Shown one piece after another: positions 23,888 through 33,826 of a stretch of 37,001 nt of DNA. This stretch comes from Equivita sp045641605 (GTDB lineage: Bacteria > Actinomycetota > Coriobacteriia > Coriobacteriales > Eggerthellaceae): the NCBI GenBank assembly GCA_045641605.1, contig JAZUHG010000029.1:1-37001 (forward strand), in the 5' to 3' direction. Position 1 is the stretch's first letter. Each line of letters starts with the position of its first letter. The notes beneath the pieces are model-generated. The model worked only from the letters and a program-made list of their open reading frames with translations, did not search any database and had not been told where the DNA came from. Both the position numbers and the translations under genes were made by a program.

Positions 23888-24931
23888 GTGGTTGCAAACT
23901 CTAAAAGCGATGCATATGCAAATGCCGGCGTAGATATTACCGCTGGTTATAAAGCTGTTGAGCTCATGAAAAAGCATATTGCCAAGACACAAACTGCTGG
24001 CGTTGTTTCTGGTATTGGTGGCTTCGGCGGGCTTTTTGAGCTCGACTTGGAAGGCATCAACAAACCTGTTTTAGTTTCTGGAACAGACGGCGTTGGCACC
24101 AAATTAAAACTTGCATTTTTATTGAACAAGCATAATACCATCGGCATCGATTGCGTTGCAATGTGCGTAAACGACATTATTTGCTGCGGTGCAAAACCTC
24201 TATATTTCTTAGACTACATTGCATGCGGTAAAAATGTTCCTGAAAAAATTGAGCAAATTGTCGAAGGCGTGGCTGAAGGATGTGTTCAATCTGGCGCTGC
24301 CTTGGTTGGTGGCGAGACTGCCGAGATGCCTGGTTTTTATAGCGAAGACGAGTATGACCTAGCAGGTTATTCAACAGGTGTTGTTGACAAGGACAAGATT
24401 ATTGATTCGAACACTATGGAGGAAGGCGATGTGCTTATCGGCCTTGCCTCTAGCGGAGTACACTCTAATGGTTTTAGTTTAGTTAGAAAAGTTTTTGACA
24501 TCGAAAAAGCAGACATCACTAGCCCACTAGACGAGCTTGATGGTAAATCTTTGGGAGAAGCCTTGCTGGCTCCAACAAAAATTTATGTTAAGCCCATACT
24601 TTCGCTGATTGAAAAAGTAAATGTGAAAGCCATATCTCACATCACAGGTGGTGGCTTTTATGAAAATATTCCACGAAGCATTCCTGATGGCCTATGCGCA
24701 AAGGTAGACAAATCAAAAGTTAAGGTCTTGCCTATCTTTGATCTAATTGCTAAGACCGGTGGCATATCAGAGCACGACATGTTTAACACATTTAATATGG
24801 GTGTTGGCATGAGCGTTGTGGTTGCGGCAGAACAAGCTGATGAAGCAGTCAAAACACTGCAAGAAGCTGGCGAAGACGCGTACGTCATTGGTGAAATAAT
24901 TAAAGCCGACGAAAAGATTCAACTATGTTAG
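23888..24931 (+). CDS. purM: Phosphoribosylformylglycinamidine cyclo-ligase (AIR synthetase)
   Basis: Closes the imidazole ring of FGAM with ATP. VDITAGYKAVELMKKH, GIGGFGGLFELD, GTDGVGTKLKLAF, LVGGETAEMPGFY, SSGVHSNGFSLVRK and HITGGGFYENIPR are classic PurM motifs. 347 residues from GTG 23888, preceded by GGAAAGGA at the end of purF. Stop TAG overlaps the purN ATG by seven bases, implying coupling. Confidence 0.96.
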   Translation: MVANSKSDAYANAGVDITAGYKAVELMKKHIAKTQTAGVVSGIGGFGGLFELDLEGINKPVLVSGTDGVGTKLKLAFLLNKHNTIGIDCVAMCVNDIICCGAKPLYFLDYIACGKNVPEKIEQIVEGVAEGCVQSGAALVGGETAEMPGFYSEDEYDLAGYSTGVVDKDKIIDSNTMEEGDVLIGLASSGVHSNGFSLVRKVFDIEKADITSPLDELDGKSLGEALLAPTKIYVKPILSLIEKVNVKAISHITGGGFYENIPRSIPDGLCAKVDKSKVKVLPIFDLIAKTGGISEHDMFNTFNMGVGMSVVVAAEQADEAVKTLQEAGEDAYVIGEIIKADEKIQLC

Positions 24932-25509
24932 ATCGCAAAGCAAACATAGCAGTTTTGGTTTCTGGCGGAGGAACTAACCTCCAAGCATTAATAGATGCTC
25001 AAAATTCTGGCATCATCCAAAGTGGACAAATCTCTTTGGTTGTTTCTAACAATAAAGATGCCTTCGCTTTAAAGCGCGCAGAAAAGGCAGGAATAAAAAC
25101 AGCTTTAATGCAAGACGAAGACCAGCTGATTCATCTTCTAGACGAAGAGAACATCGACTTGATAGTTTTGGCAGGATTTTTGGCAATATTGTCAAAGAAA
25201 TTCACTGATCATTTTGAAGACAGAATAATTAATGTACACCCTGCGCTTATACCTTCGTTTTGCGGCGAAGGTTTCTATGGCCTAAAGGTTCACGAAGCCG
25301 CTCTTGCAAAAGGAGTTAAGGTTAGTGGTGCTACAGTTCACTTCGTTAACGAAATTCCAGACGGCGGGAAAATAATCGCTCAAAAAGCAGTGGAGGTTCA
25401 AGACGATGACACTCCAGAAACTTTACAAAAACGAATTATGGAACAGGCCGAGTGGATAATCTTGCCACTGGCAACAGAAAAAGTATGTTTAGATATTATT
25501 AAGGATTAA
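24925..25509 (+). CDS. purN: Phosphoribosylglycinamide formyltransferase
   Basis: Uses 10-formyl-THF to formylate GAR. NIAVLVSGGGTNLQALIDA start, VLAGFLAILS, the catalytic INVHPALIPSF (Asn/His) and GATVHFVNEIPDGGKIIAQ with the catalytic Asp. 194 residues. Starts inside the purM stop and ends TAA one base before the galM ATG. Confidence 0.96.
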   Translation: MLDRKANIAVLVSGGGTNLQALIDAQNSGIIQSGQISLVVSNNKDAFALKRAEKAGIKTALMQDEDQLIHLLDEENIDLIVLAGFLAILSKKFTDHFEDRIINVHPALIPSFCGEGFYGLKVHEAALAKGVKVSGATVHFVNEIPDGGKIIAQKAVEVQDDDTPETLQKRIMEQAEWIILPLATEKVCLDIIKD

Positions 25510-25510
25510 T

Positions 25511-26713
25511 ATGAAAATTACTCGTAGAAATTTCATTATTGGTGGCACGGCTTCGTTAGGAGCACTTGCCACAGCACCTGTTTTATCTTCATGCTCAAAA
25601 AATGCAAAAACAAAGTCTGGACTTAAGATTGCGGACTTCGAAAGCCCTGGAACAGCATCGTTTAATACAGGACTTCAAGACACTTACACATCAAATGTCC
25701 CAACAACTTTATGCGTAATAACAAATGACAATGGCTTGGAAGCTTGCATAACAAACCTTGGCGCTAGACTTGTCTCTTTGTTAGTACCTGACCAAGAAGG
25801 TAAGCTTCAAGATGTTGTTCTTGGATACGATAACATTGCTGACTATGCAAACATCGAAAAGTTCGATAATGTCTTTGGGGCGGAAGTTGGAAGAACCATC
25901 AACCGAATTGCTGGCGCAGCATTTACATATGACGGTGTTGAGTATCAACTAGAAAAGAATTTTCACAACAAACACAACATTCATGGTGGAAGGTTTGGTT
26001 GGCATTATCAAACATGAACTGTCAAAGAAAGCACTTCTAACTCAGTTACGTTTAAGCTTGTCTCCCCTGATGGGGACGGTGGTTTTCCTGGAGAGGTACA
26101 AGTTGAGACAACCTACAAGCTAGATAACAATAATTCATTATGAATTGATGTTAAGGCTCATTCGGACAAAGCAACTCCAATAAATGTTGCGAATCACACA
26201 TATTTTAATCTTGAGGGTGACCCTAATAAAACTTGTTACAACCACCTGCTTCAAATATACGCAAAGAGATACATTCCGGTAGCCGAAGATGACATCCCCA
26301 CTGGTGAGCTATCAGACATCGAGAAAGGTAGTGACCTTGATTTTTATAGCCAACCAAAAACGATGTTGAAAAATGTAGATTTAAGTCGATATACATTTAA
26401 GAATACAAAAGGTTATGATTTTTCATTTTTCTTGGACGCAAATAGGTCTGTAAATGCAACTGCATATTGCCCTAACTCGGGAATCAAAATGGAAGTCATG
26501 ACAGACAGACCAATAGTTCACTTGTACGACGCTCATGACCTCGACGGAACTGTTGTTGGAAAAAACAACATCGCGTACAAAAGCATGTGCGCATTTTGCT
26601 ACGAAACCCAAAACGTACCTGATGGAGCAAATCAAGATTTATTTTTAAATACGATACTAAAACCGGGGCAACTATTTACCTCCTCGGTTCAATATAAGTT
26701 TAGTACACAATAA
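25511..26713 (+). CDS. galM: Aldose 1-epimerase, Tat-type lipoprotein; two UGA (Trp) codons
   Basis: Interconverts alpha and beta anomers of hexoses. Residues 1-29 carry a twin-arginine signal (TRRNFIIGG), hydrophobic core and lipobox LSSC, predicting export as a folded lipoprotein, unlike the usual cytosolic GalM. Catalytic-domain signatures: GRTINRIAGA, HNIHGGRFGWHY, NVANHTYFNLEG (catalytic His) and YETQNVPDGAN (catalytic Glu). TGA at 26015-26017 is in T-W-TV, where GalM has a conserved Trp, and at 26141-26143 (SL-W-IDV). 400 residues with readthrough. Its place inside a purine operon is unexpected; it has no obvious separate promoter. Ends TAA. Confidence 0.9.
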
Positions 26714-26726
26714 TTTTGGAGGAGCA

Positions 26727-27449
26727 ATGGAAGACATCTATAAAGTAAATGAGATTGACAAATTACTAGCGAATAACACTTACCCAGGACGAGGCCTTGT
26801 CATCGGTAAGACACCTGATGGCAAAAGCGCAGTTACGGCCTACTTTATTATGGGACGTTCTGACAATAGCCGTAACCGTGTTTTTACCGAGAAAGGTGGC
26901 GAAGTCTTCACCGAGCCTTTTGACGAGAGTAAAGTTGAAGATCCTAGCCTAATTATTTATGCGGCAATTCGTCAATACGAAAATCATTTGATTGTCACAA
27001 ACGGCAATCAAACCGACACGATCTATGATGGCTTGGCTGCGGGCAAAAGTTTTGCCGAAAGCTTGGAGAGCCGCGACTTCGAACCAGATGGTCCAAACTG
27101 GACTCCAAGAATTAGTGGTGTGATTGATTTTGCTGACGGCGACTTCGACTACCAAATGAACATTCTAAAAAGCATTGACGCCGAAGGCTCAGCAACTGCC
27201 CGTCACACATATCACTTCCCTAGCGTTGCTGGTATGGGCCACTTTTTACACACTTATGTATGCGATGGCAACCCCATCCCAACTTTCCAGGGCGAGCCAG
27301 AGCGTGTTGCAATTGACAACGACATTGAAGCTTTCGCAAACAAAATGTGGGAGTCGCTCAATACAGATAATAAAATTTCTCTTTATGTTCGCTATGTTGA
27401 TCTTGAAAGCGGCGAAGAGACAAATAAGATGTTCAATAAAAACGAATAG
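26727..27449 (+). CDS. purO: IMP cyclohydrolase, PurO-like
   Basis: Closes FAICAR to IMP, the last step of purine synthesis. The sequence (NTYPGRGLVIGKTPDGKSAVTAYF, MGRSDNSRNRVF, DPSLIIYAAIRQY, NGNQTDTI, WTPRISGV) belongs to the archaeal-type PurO-like family (IMP_cyclohyd), not to the PurH N-terminal domain. 240 residues. GGAGG precedes ATG; ends TAG eight bases before the AICAR transformylase gene, its functional partner. Confidence 0.88.
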   Translation: MEDIYKVNEIDKLLANNTYPGRGLVIGKTPDGKSAVTAYFIMGRSDNSRNRVFTEKGGEVFTEPFDESKVEDPSLIIYAAIRQYENHLIVTNGNQTDTIYDGLAAGKSFAESLESRDFEPDGPNWTPRISGVIDFADGDFDYQMNILKSIDAEGSATARHTYHFPSVAGMGHFLHTYVCDGNPIPTFQGEPERVAIDNDIEAFANKMWESLNTDNKISLYVRYVDLESGEETNKMFNKNE

Positions 27450-27457
27450 GAGAAGCG

Positions 27458-28642
27458 ATGAAGGAACTTGAACTCAAATATGGTTGTAATCCAAACCAAA
27501 AACCATCTAAAATTTTCATGCATGACGGTTCCGATTTGCCAATCGAAATCATGAACGGCAAACCGGGCTACATTAACTTTTTAGATGCGTTTAATAGTTG
27601 GCAATTAGTTAAGGAACTTAAAAATATCCTAGGGCTACCTGCTGCTACATCATTTAAGCATGTAAGCCCAACATCTGCTGCAGTGGCTGTTCCACTAAGC
27701 GAAGACCTAAAGAAAGCTTACTTTGTAGATGACATCGAAGGCCTAGACGACTCTCCTATTGGCATGGCTTATGCTCGCGCAAGAGGTACAGACCGCCTAT
27801 GTTCCTTCGGAGACTTCATTGCTCTTAGTGATGAATGCGACGAAGTTACAGCTCGCATGATTGCTCGTGAAGTTAGCGATGGAATTATTGCTCCTGGATA
27901 CAGCCCTGAAGCTCTAGAGATTTTAAAGAGCAAACGCAAGGGCGGATACAATGTAGTTAAGATTGATCCAAATTTTGTCCCAGATGTAACCGAGCATAAG
28001 CAGGTCTTCGGCATTACATTTGAGCAGGGCCGAAACAACTTCGTAATTGACGAGTCATTGCTAAGTGACATTGTAACCGAGAATAAAGAGCTTCCAGAAG
28101 CTGCAAAGCGCGACATGATTTTGTCCTTAATCACATTAAAGTACACTCAATCAAACTCTGTTTGCTTTGCTGTGGATGGTCAAGCAATTGGTGTTGGTGC
28201 TGGTCAACAAAGCCGAATACACTGCACCAGGCTTGCTGGTAGTAAAGCTGATACTTGGTGGCTTCGTCAGCATAAAAAGGTTTTGAACCTTCCATTTAAA
28301 GAAGACATTGGTCGCCCAGAACGCGACAATGCTGTGGATGCTTACATCAATAAAAATGAGGAAGACATTTTAGCTGATGGTGTTTGGGAGCGCTACTTCA
28401 CAGAAAAACCTGAAGAGTTCACAGATGCTGAAAAACGTGCTTACTTAGACAGCGTTAATGGTGTAAGTCTTGGAAGTGATGCGTTCTTCCCCTTCGGAGA
28501 CAGTATTGAGCGTGGTAAGTTAAGCGGCGTTAAATATGTAGCTGAACCTGGTGGAAGTATTCGCGATGACCAAGTTATCGAAACGGCAAACAAATACAAC
28601 ATGGTAATGGCATTCACAAAAATGCGCCTATTCCATCACTAG
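27458..28642 (+). CDS. purH: AICAR formyltransferase, stand-alone PurH C-terminal domain
   Basis: Formylates AICAR using 10-formyl-THF. ELKYGCNPNQKPSKIF start, catalytic Lys-His in SFKHVSPTSAAVAVPL, YARARGTDRLCSFGDFIALSD, GIIAPGYSPEALEILKSKRKG, GAGQQSRIHCTRLAG and FFPFGDSIE. 394 residues with no IMP cyclohydrolase domain, which is supplied by the preceding gene. AGGAGAAGCG precedes ATG. Ends TAG; a small GCAGC-GAA-GCTGC hairpin (28642-28654) lies right after it. Confidence 0.94.
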   Translation: MKELELKYGCNPNQKPSKIFMHDGSDLPIEIMNGKPGYINFLDAFNSWQLVKELKNILGLPAATSFKHVSPTSAAVAVPLSEDLKKAYFVDDIEGLDDSPIGMAYARARGTDRLCSFGDFIALSDECDEVTARMIAREVSDGIIAPGYSPEALEILKSKRKGGYNVVKIDPNFVPDVTEHKQVFGITFEQGRNNFVIDESLLSDIVTENKELPEAAKRDMILSLITLKYTQSNSVCFAVDGQAIGVGAGQQSRIHCTRLAGSKADTWWLRQHKKVLNLPFKEDIGRPERDNAVDAYINKNEEDILADGVWERYFTEKPEEFTDAEKRAYLDSVNGVSLGSDAFFPFGDSIERGKLSGVKYVAEPGGSIRDDQVIETANKYNMVMAFTKMRLFHH

Positions 28643-28674
28643 CAGCGAAGCTGCATAAACAAAGGTAGGTTATT

Positions 28675-29937
28675 ATGAAAATACTTGTAGTTGGATCCGG
28701 TGGACGTGAGCATGCAATAATTAAGTCACTTCGCAAGAGCGAAGGCGTTGATGAAATTTATTGCGTACCAGGAAATGGCGGAATTGCTCAGGATGCGACT
28801 TGTGTTGATATTGCCGCTACTGATATTGACAACATTGTCGCTTTCGCTAAAGAGGAAGCCGTCGATTACGCAGTGGTAGCTCCTGACGATCCATTAGTTC
28901 TAGGTTGTGTAGATAAGCTGAATGCCGAAGGAATTCCTTGCTTCGGGCCTACTGCAAATGCTGCAATTATTGAAGGTTCCAAGGTTTTCAGTAAAAACTT
29001 GATGAAAAAGTATGGAATACCTACTGCCCAATACGAAGTATTCAGTGAAGCTGAAAAAGCACTCGAATATGTCGAGGAAGCTCCGCTTCCTACTGTTATA
29101 AAGGCCGATGGCCTCGCATTAGGAAAAGGTGTCATAATCGCTGAGAGCCGTGAAGCGGCTCGAAGCGCGATAAAAGAGATTATGGAAGATAAAAAGTTTG
29201 GCGATAGTGGCAACAACATAGTTATTGAGGAGTTCTTAGAAGGTCCTGAGGTATCTGTCCTCTCATTTACTGATGGTAAAGTCGTAAAGCCAATGGTTTC
29301 ATCCATGGATCACAAACGTGCTAAAGATGGCGACCAAGGCCTAAATACTGGTGGTATGGGCACTGTTGCCCCAAATCCTTATTACACAGAAGAAGTTGCT
29401 AAGCGTTGTATGAATGAAATTTTCTTGCCTACAATCGAAGCAATGAACAAAGAAGGCAGAACTTTCAAAGGCTGCCTATACTTCGGATTAATGATTACAA
29501 AAGACGGCCCAAAAGTTATCGAATACAATTGTCGTTTTGGTGATCCTGAGACTCAAGTAGTACTTCCTTTACTGGAAAGTGATTTGCTAAAGATTATGCA
29601 AGCTTGTACAAACGAGACACTCGCAGATGTCGAAGTTAAGTTTGCTGAAAAACATGCGTGTTGCGTAATCGCAGCTAGTGAGGGATATCCAGAAAGTTAT
29701 GAAAAAGGATTAGAGCTTTCAGTTCCAGAGGAACTAGAAGATAAGACATATATTGCTGGAGCAACCTTCAAGGATGGCAAGCTTGTCACTAACGGTGGAC
29801 GAGTTCTAGGATGTACAGCAATTGCCGATTCACTTCAAGAAGCTATCGACGAAGCTTACAGCATGATAGAAAAAGTTGAATTTGACAACAAGTATTATCG
29901 TAAAGATATTGGAAAACGTGCACTGGAGGCAAACTAG
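28675..29937 (+). CDS. purD: Phosphoribosylamine-glycine ligase
   Basis: ATP-grasp enzyme joining glycine to phosphoribosylamine. MKILVVGSGGREHAI start, YCVPGNGGIA, FGPTANAAIIEGSKVFSKN, ADGLALGKGVI, IEEFLEGPEVSVLSF, SSMDHKRAKDGDQGLNTGGMG, IEYNCRFGDPETQ. 420 residues, standard. 32 bases after purH; ends TAG. A 126-base gap with the hairpin element follows before purL. Confidence 0.96.
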   Translation: MKILVVGSGGREHAIIKSLRKSEGVDEIYCVPGNGGIAQDATCVDIAATDIDNIVAFAKEEAVDYAVVAPDDPLVLGCVDKLNAEGIPCFGPTANAAIIEGSKVFSKNLMKKYGIPTAQYEVFSEAEKALEYVEEAPLPTVIKADGLALGKGVIIAESREAARSAIKEIMEDKKFGDSGNNIVIEEFLEGPEVSVLSFTDGKVVKPMVSSMDHKRAKDGDQGLNTGGMGTVAPNPYYTEEVAKRCMNEIFLPTIEAMNKEGRTFKGCLYFGLMITKDGPKVIEYNCRFGDPETQVVLPLLESDLLKIMQACTNETLADVEVKFAEKHACCVIAASEGYPESYEKGLELSVPEELEDKTYIAGATFKDGKLVTNGGRVLGCTAIADSLQEAIDEAYSMIEKVEFDNKYYRKDIGKRALEAN

Positions 29938-29939
29938 TT

Positions 29940-30051
29940 GAAGAATTTTGAGTATGTATTCCGAACGATTTCTGCAGCGTCTTAGGATTGCAGGCGAACG
30001 CACTTTGGCATTCCGCGAAGCCTTAGTGAGGAAACATGCTCAAAATTCTTC
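29940..30051 (+). repeat. Long-hairpin element, copy 2 (between purD and purL)
   Basis: Arms 29940-29962 and 30031-30051 pair over about 22 bp with one wobble and one bulged A, in the same place as in copy 1. Core motifs TGCAGCG (29973-29979), GGCGAACGCAC (29993-30003) and CGCGAAGCC (30014-30022) match copy 1. The right arm ends directly before GAGGAG, the ribosome-binding site of purL, so folding could affect purL translation or mRNA processing. Confidence 0.8.
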
Positions 30052-30063
30052 GAGGAGAAAGTT

Positions 30064-33000
30064 ATGGTTTATAGAGTATATGTTGAAAAAAAACCTGAAT
30101 TTGCTTATGAGGCTAAAAGCCTATTAAAAGATGCTACTGAATTGCTAGGCGTCAAAGGCTTAAAGGACGTACGCATCTTTAACAGATATGATGTCGAGAA
30201 TCTGCCTGAGGCTGACTTCGAAAAGGCGATTTTGAATGTCTTTAGTGAACCACAAGTAGATAATGTTTATAGAACAGTTGATGAAGGCGACGCTGTGGTC
30301 TTTGGTATTGAGTTTTTGCCTGGCCAGTTTGACCAACGCGCCGATAGCGCAGCTCAATGCATTCAAATTATGAGCCAAGGCGATAAGCCAATCGTAAAAA
30401 GCGCTAAGGTTGTTGCTCTTTATGGCAAGCTAACAGATGCTGATCTTACCAAAATCAAGAAGCATATGATCAACCCAGTGGAAGCTCGCGAAGCAGATCT
30501 TGCCTTGCCTTCGACGTTAAAGATCGATTACGACCTCCCTACCGAAGTTGAGGTATTGGATGGTTTTAACGATAAATCCGAAGATGAGCTAAAGTCCTTT
30601 ATAAAAGAAATAGGCTTGGCGATGGACTTCGGAGACATTAAATTTGTACAAGATTATTTCAAGAGCACCGACCGCAACCCAACTATCACTGAGATAAAAG
30701 TAATTGACACTTACTGGTCTGATCACTGCCGTCATACAACTTTCAACACAATTATTGATGATATAAAGTTCGAAGACAAGCTTTTGCAAGACACCTACGA
30801 AGACTACCTTGCTACTCGCGAGGAGCTTGGACGCACAAAGCCTGTTACTTTAATGGATATTGGAACGCTGGCTGTTAAATATCTCAAGAAGCACGGCATG
30901 CTGGATAAGCTTGACGAAAGCGAAGAAATCAACGCTTGCACGGTTAAGATTGACATTAAAGTTGATGGCAAGCCTGAAAAGTGGCTTTTGCTTTTCAAAA
31001 ACGAGACTCACAACCATCCAACCGAAATTGAACCTTTTGGTGGTGCTGCAACTTGCATTGGTGGGGCTATTCGCGACCCCCTTTCAGGAAGAAGTTATGT
31101 CTATGGCGCTATGCGTTTGACTGGTGCCTCAGACCCAACTGTTCCTATTAGCGATACTCTACCAGGCAAGTTGCCACAAAGAACTATTGTTAAAACAGCC
31201 GCCGATGGCTATTCTTCATACGGCAATCAAATTGGTTTGGCTACGGGCATTGTTGATGAGCTTTACCACCCTGGATATATGGCAAAACGTATGGAGATTG
31301 GTGCTGTTGTTGCTGCTGCTCCCGCAGAAAATGTCCGTCGTGAGCGCCCCGAAGCCGGGGACGTCGTAATCCTTTTAGGTGGAGCCACAGGCCGCGATGG
31401 AATTGGAGGCGCGACTGGGTCTTCGAAAGCCCACGACTCGCACAGTGTTGAAACTTGTGGTGCCGAAGTCCAAAAAGGTAATGCTCCTGAAGAGCGCAAA
31501 CTCCAGCGCTTGTTTAGAAACCCTGATGCTAGCAAGCTTATTAAGCGCTGTAATGACTTTGGCGCGGGTGGCGTTAGCGTTGCAATTGGCGAACTTGCCG
31601 ACGGCCTTAACATCGACCTTAACAAGGTTCCAAAAAAATACGAAGGCTTGGATGGTACCGAGCTCGCAATTAGCGAATCTCAAGAACGAATGGCGGTTGT
31701 TGTTGAAAAGGCCGACGCTAAAAAATTCTTGGAACTAGCAACAGAAGAAAACCTAAACGCAGTTGTTGTTGCCGAAGTTACAAAGGAGCCTCAACTTGTT
31801 CTAAATTGAAACGGCAAAAAGATAGTTGACATCTCTCGCGAATTTTTGGACACAAATGGTGCTCCAAAACATATTGAAATCAAAACTGAAAAAACGCAAA
31901 AACCAAGTAAAGATATTAAAGGTAGCTTTACTGAACTTTACAAAAATCTTGTTTCTAACCTTAATGTTTGCAGCAAAAGAGGTTTGTCCGAACGCTTCGA
32001 TTCCACAATTGGTGCAGGAACTGTTCTTATGCCATTTGGAGGTAAGAAACAGCTCACGCCAATACAGGCAATGGTTCAAAAGATCTCTGTCGAGAAAAAG
32101 ACAACTGATAATTGCTCGTTTATGTCTTGGGGCTACAACCCATACATCACAGAGGCCAGCCCTTACCATGGCGCTTATTTGGCGGTTGTCGAATCTGTTT
32201 GCAAGCTAGTTGCAACAGGAGCAAGCTTTAATGAAGTTTATTTGAGCTTCCAAGAATACTTTGAGCGCTTAGATAAGGTTCCAGAGCGTTGAGGAAAGCC
32301 TCTAAGTGCCTTATTAGGTGCATTTAAGGCTCAAAAAGAGCTAGGAGTTGCTGCTATTGGCGGTAAAGACAGCATGAGCGGCAGCTTCGAAGACATCCAC
32401 GTCCCTCCTACTCTAGTCTCGTTTGCGGTAACTACAGACAAAACCGAAGACGTGGTATCACCAGAATTCAAGAAAGCCGGCAACAAAGTTGTTGTTCTTA
32501 AACCAGATTATGACCAAAACGGTCTTCCAAACATTGAAAGCCTCAAGAAAAACTTCGATATTGTAACCAAGCTTATGCGTGATGGTAAAGTTTTATCTTG
32601 CTGAACACCAGGCTTTGGAGGCATCGCCGAAGGCATCTACAAGATGGCGCTTGGTAACGAGCTAGGATTTGAATTTGACTCAAAGCTAACTCTTGACGAA
32701 ATATTTAACTATGCTTATGGCTCATTTGTTATGGAAGTAGCTGCCGAAGTTGACGGTACTGAACTTATCGGAACAATAACAGATGGCAATAAGTTTACTT
32801 ACGATGGCGATGCCATCGAGACATATGAACTTCTGGGTTTATATGAGAACAAGTTAGAAGACATATATTCCTGCAACATTTCGCACACTCCAAACAAGAT
32901 AAAGAACGAAAGCTACGAAGCAGAAGAATGGCCAAAGGCTGCAACAAAAGTGGCTAAACCAAAGGTATTAATTCCTGCCTTCCCTGGGACCAATTGCGAA

Positions 33001-33753
33001 TACGATAGCGCCAAGGCATTTAGTGCCGCAGTCGCAGATCCAAAAATCTTCATCGTAAATAACCTAAATCAAGAATCGTTAAAGAAGAGCATCGCAGACT
33101 TCGCAAATGAAGTTAAAGACTCTCAAATGATATTTATACCTGGTGGTTTCTCAGGCGGAGACGAGCCAGACGGAAGTGCAAAATTTATCACATCGTTCTT
33201 CCGTAATGCAGAAATTAAAGATGCTGTAACTGATTTATTAGACAATCGCGAAGGCCTCATGGCAGGTGTATGTAATGGATTTCAGGCCCTAATTAAACTT
33301 GGATTGGTTCCATATGGAAAAATTATTGATCCAAGCGAAGACGCGCCTACCCTTACCTACAACGAAATTCACCGTCATCAATCTCGCGTTGTACACACAC
33401 GCATTTCGTCAAACAAATCTCCTTGGCTATCTCAACTAAAAGTGGGAGACGTAATTAATGTTGTTGTTTCTAACGGCGAAGGTAGGTTCATAGCGAGTGA
33501 AAGCGACATAGAAAAGCTTGCTAAGAACGGCCAAATAGCAACTCAGTATGTGGACCTAGAAGGAAATGCTACCTCAGATATACATTTCAACTTGAACAAT
33601 TCAATGAATGCAATAGAGGGCATAACCAGCCCAGACGGCCGAGTCTTCGGAAAAATGGGACATTCTGAGCGATACACGGCCGGACTATACAAAAACATAC
33701 CTGGTAATTTTGACTATAAGATGTTTGAATCGGCTGTCAACTACTTTAATTAA
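30064..33753 (+). CDS. purL: Phosphoribosylformylglycinamidine synthase, single-chain; three UGA (Trp) codons
   Basis: Makes FGAM from FGAR with glutamine and ATP. The single 1229-residue chain has an N-terminal PurS-like region, a PurL core (DTYWSDHCRHTTFNT, FKNETHNHPTEIEPFGGAATC, FGAGGVSVAIGELADGL, AAIGGKDSMSGSF) and a C-terminal glutaminase (FPGTNCEYDSAK, FIPGGFSGGDEPDGSA, AGVCNGFQALIKLG, RHQSRVVH), so separate PurQ/PurS are unnecessary. TGA codons: 31807-31809 (LVLN-W-NGKKIVDISREF), 32290-32292 (PER-W-GKPLSALLGA), 32602-32604 (LSC-W-TPGFGG). The first two are at positions where homologues carry Trp. GAGGAG precedes ATG. Last gene of the pur operon; ends TAA, with only a weak hairpin (about 33769-33787) after it. 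Confidence 0.95.
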
Positions 33754-33826
33754 TTGCACATCTAAGGTCTGACTTACGAGACACATTTTTAATTCTGGAT
33801 AATATAACTGAAATTATTATATATAC

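Noticed and set aside
29990..30025. ZTP (pfl) riboswitch before purL
   Set aside because: GGCGAAC is reminiscent, but the second conserved half and a terminator are missing, and a homologous copy lies antisense near queA.
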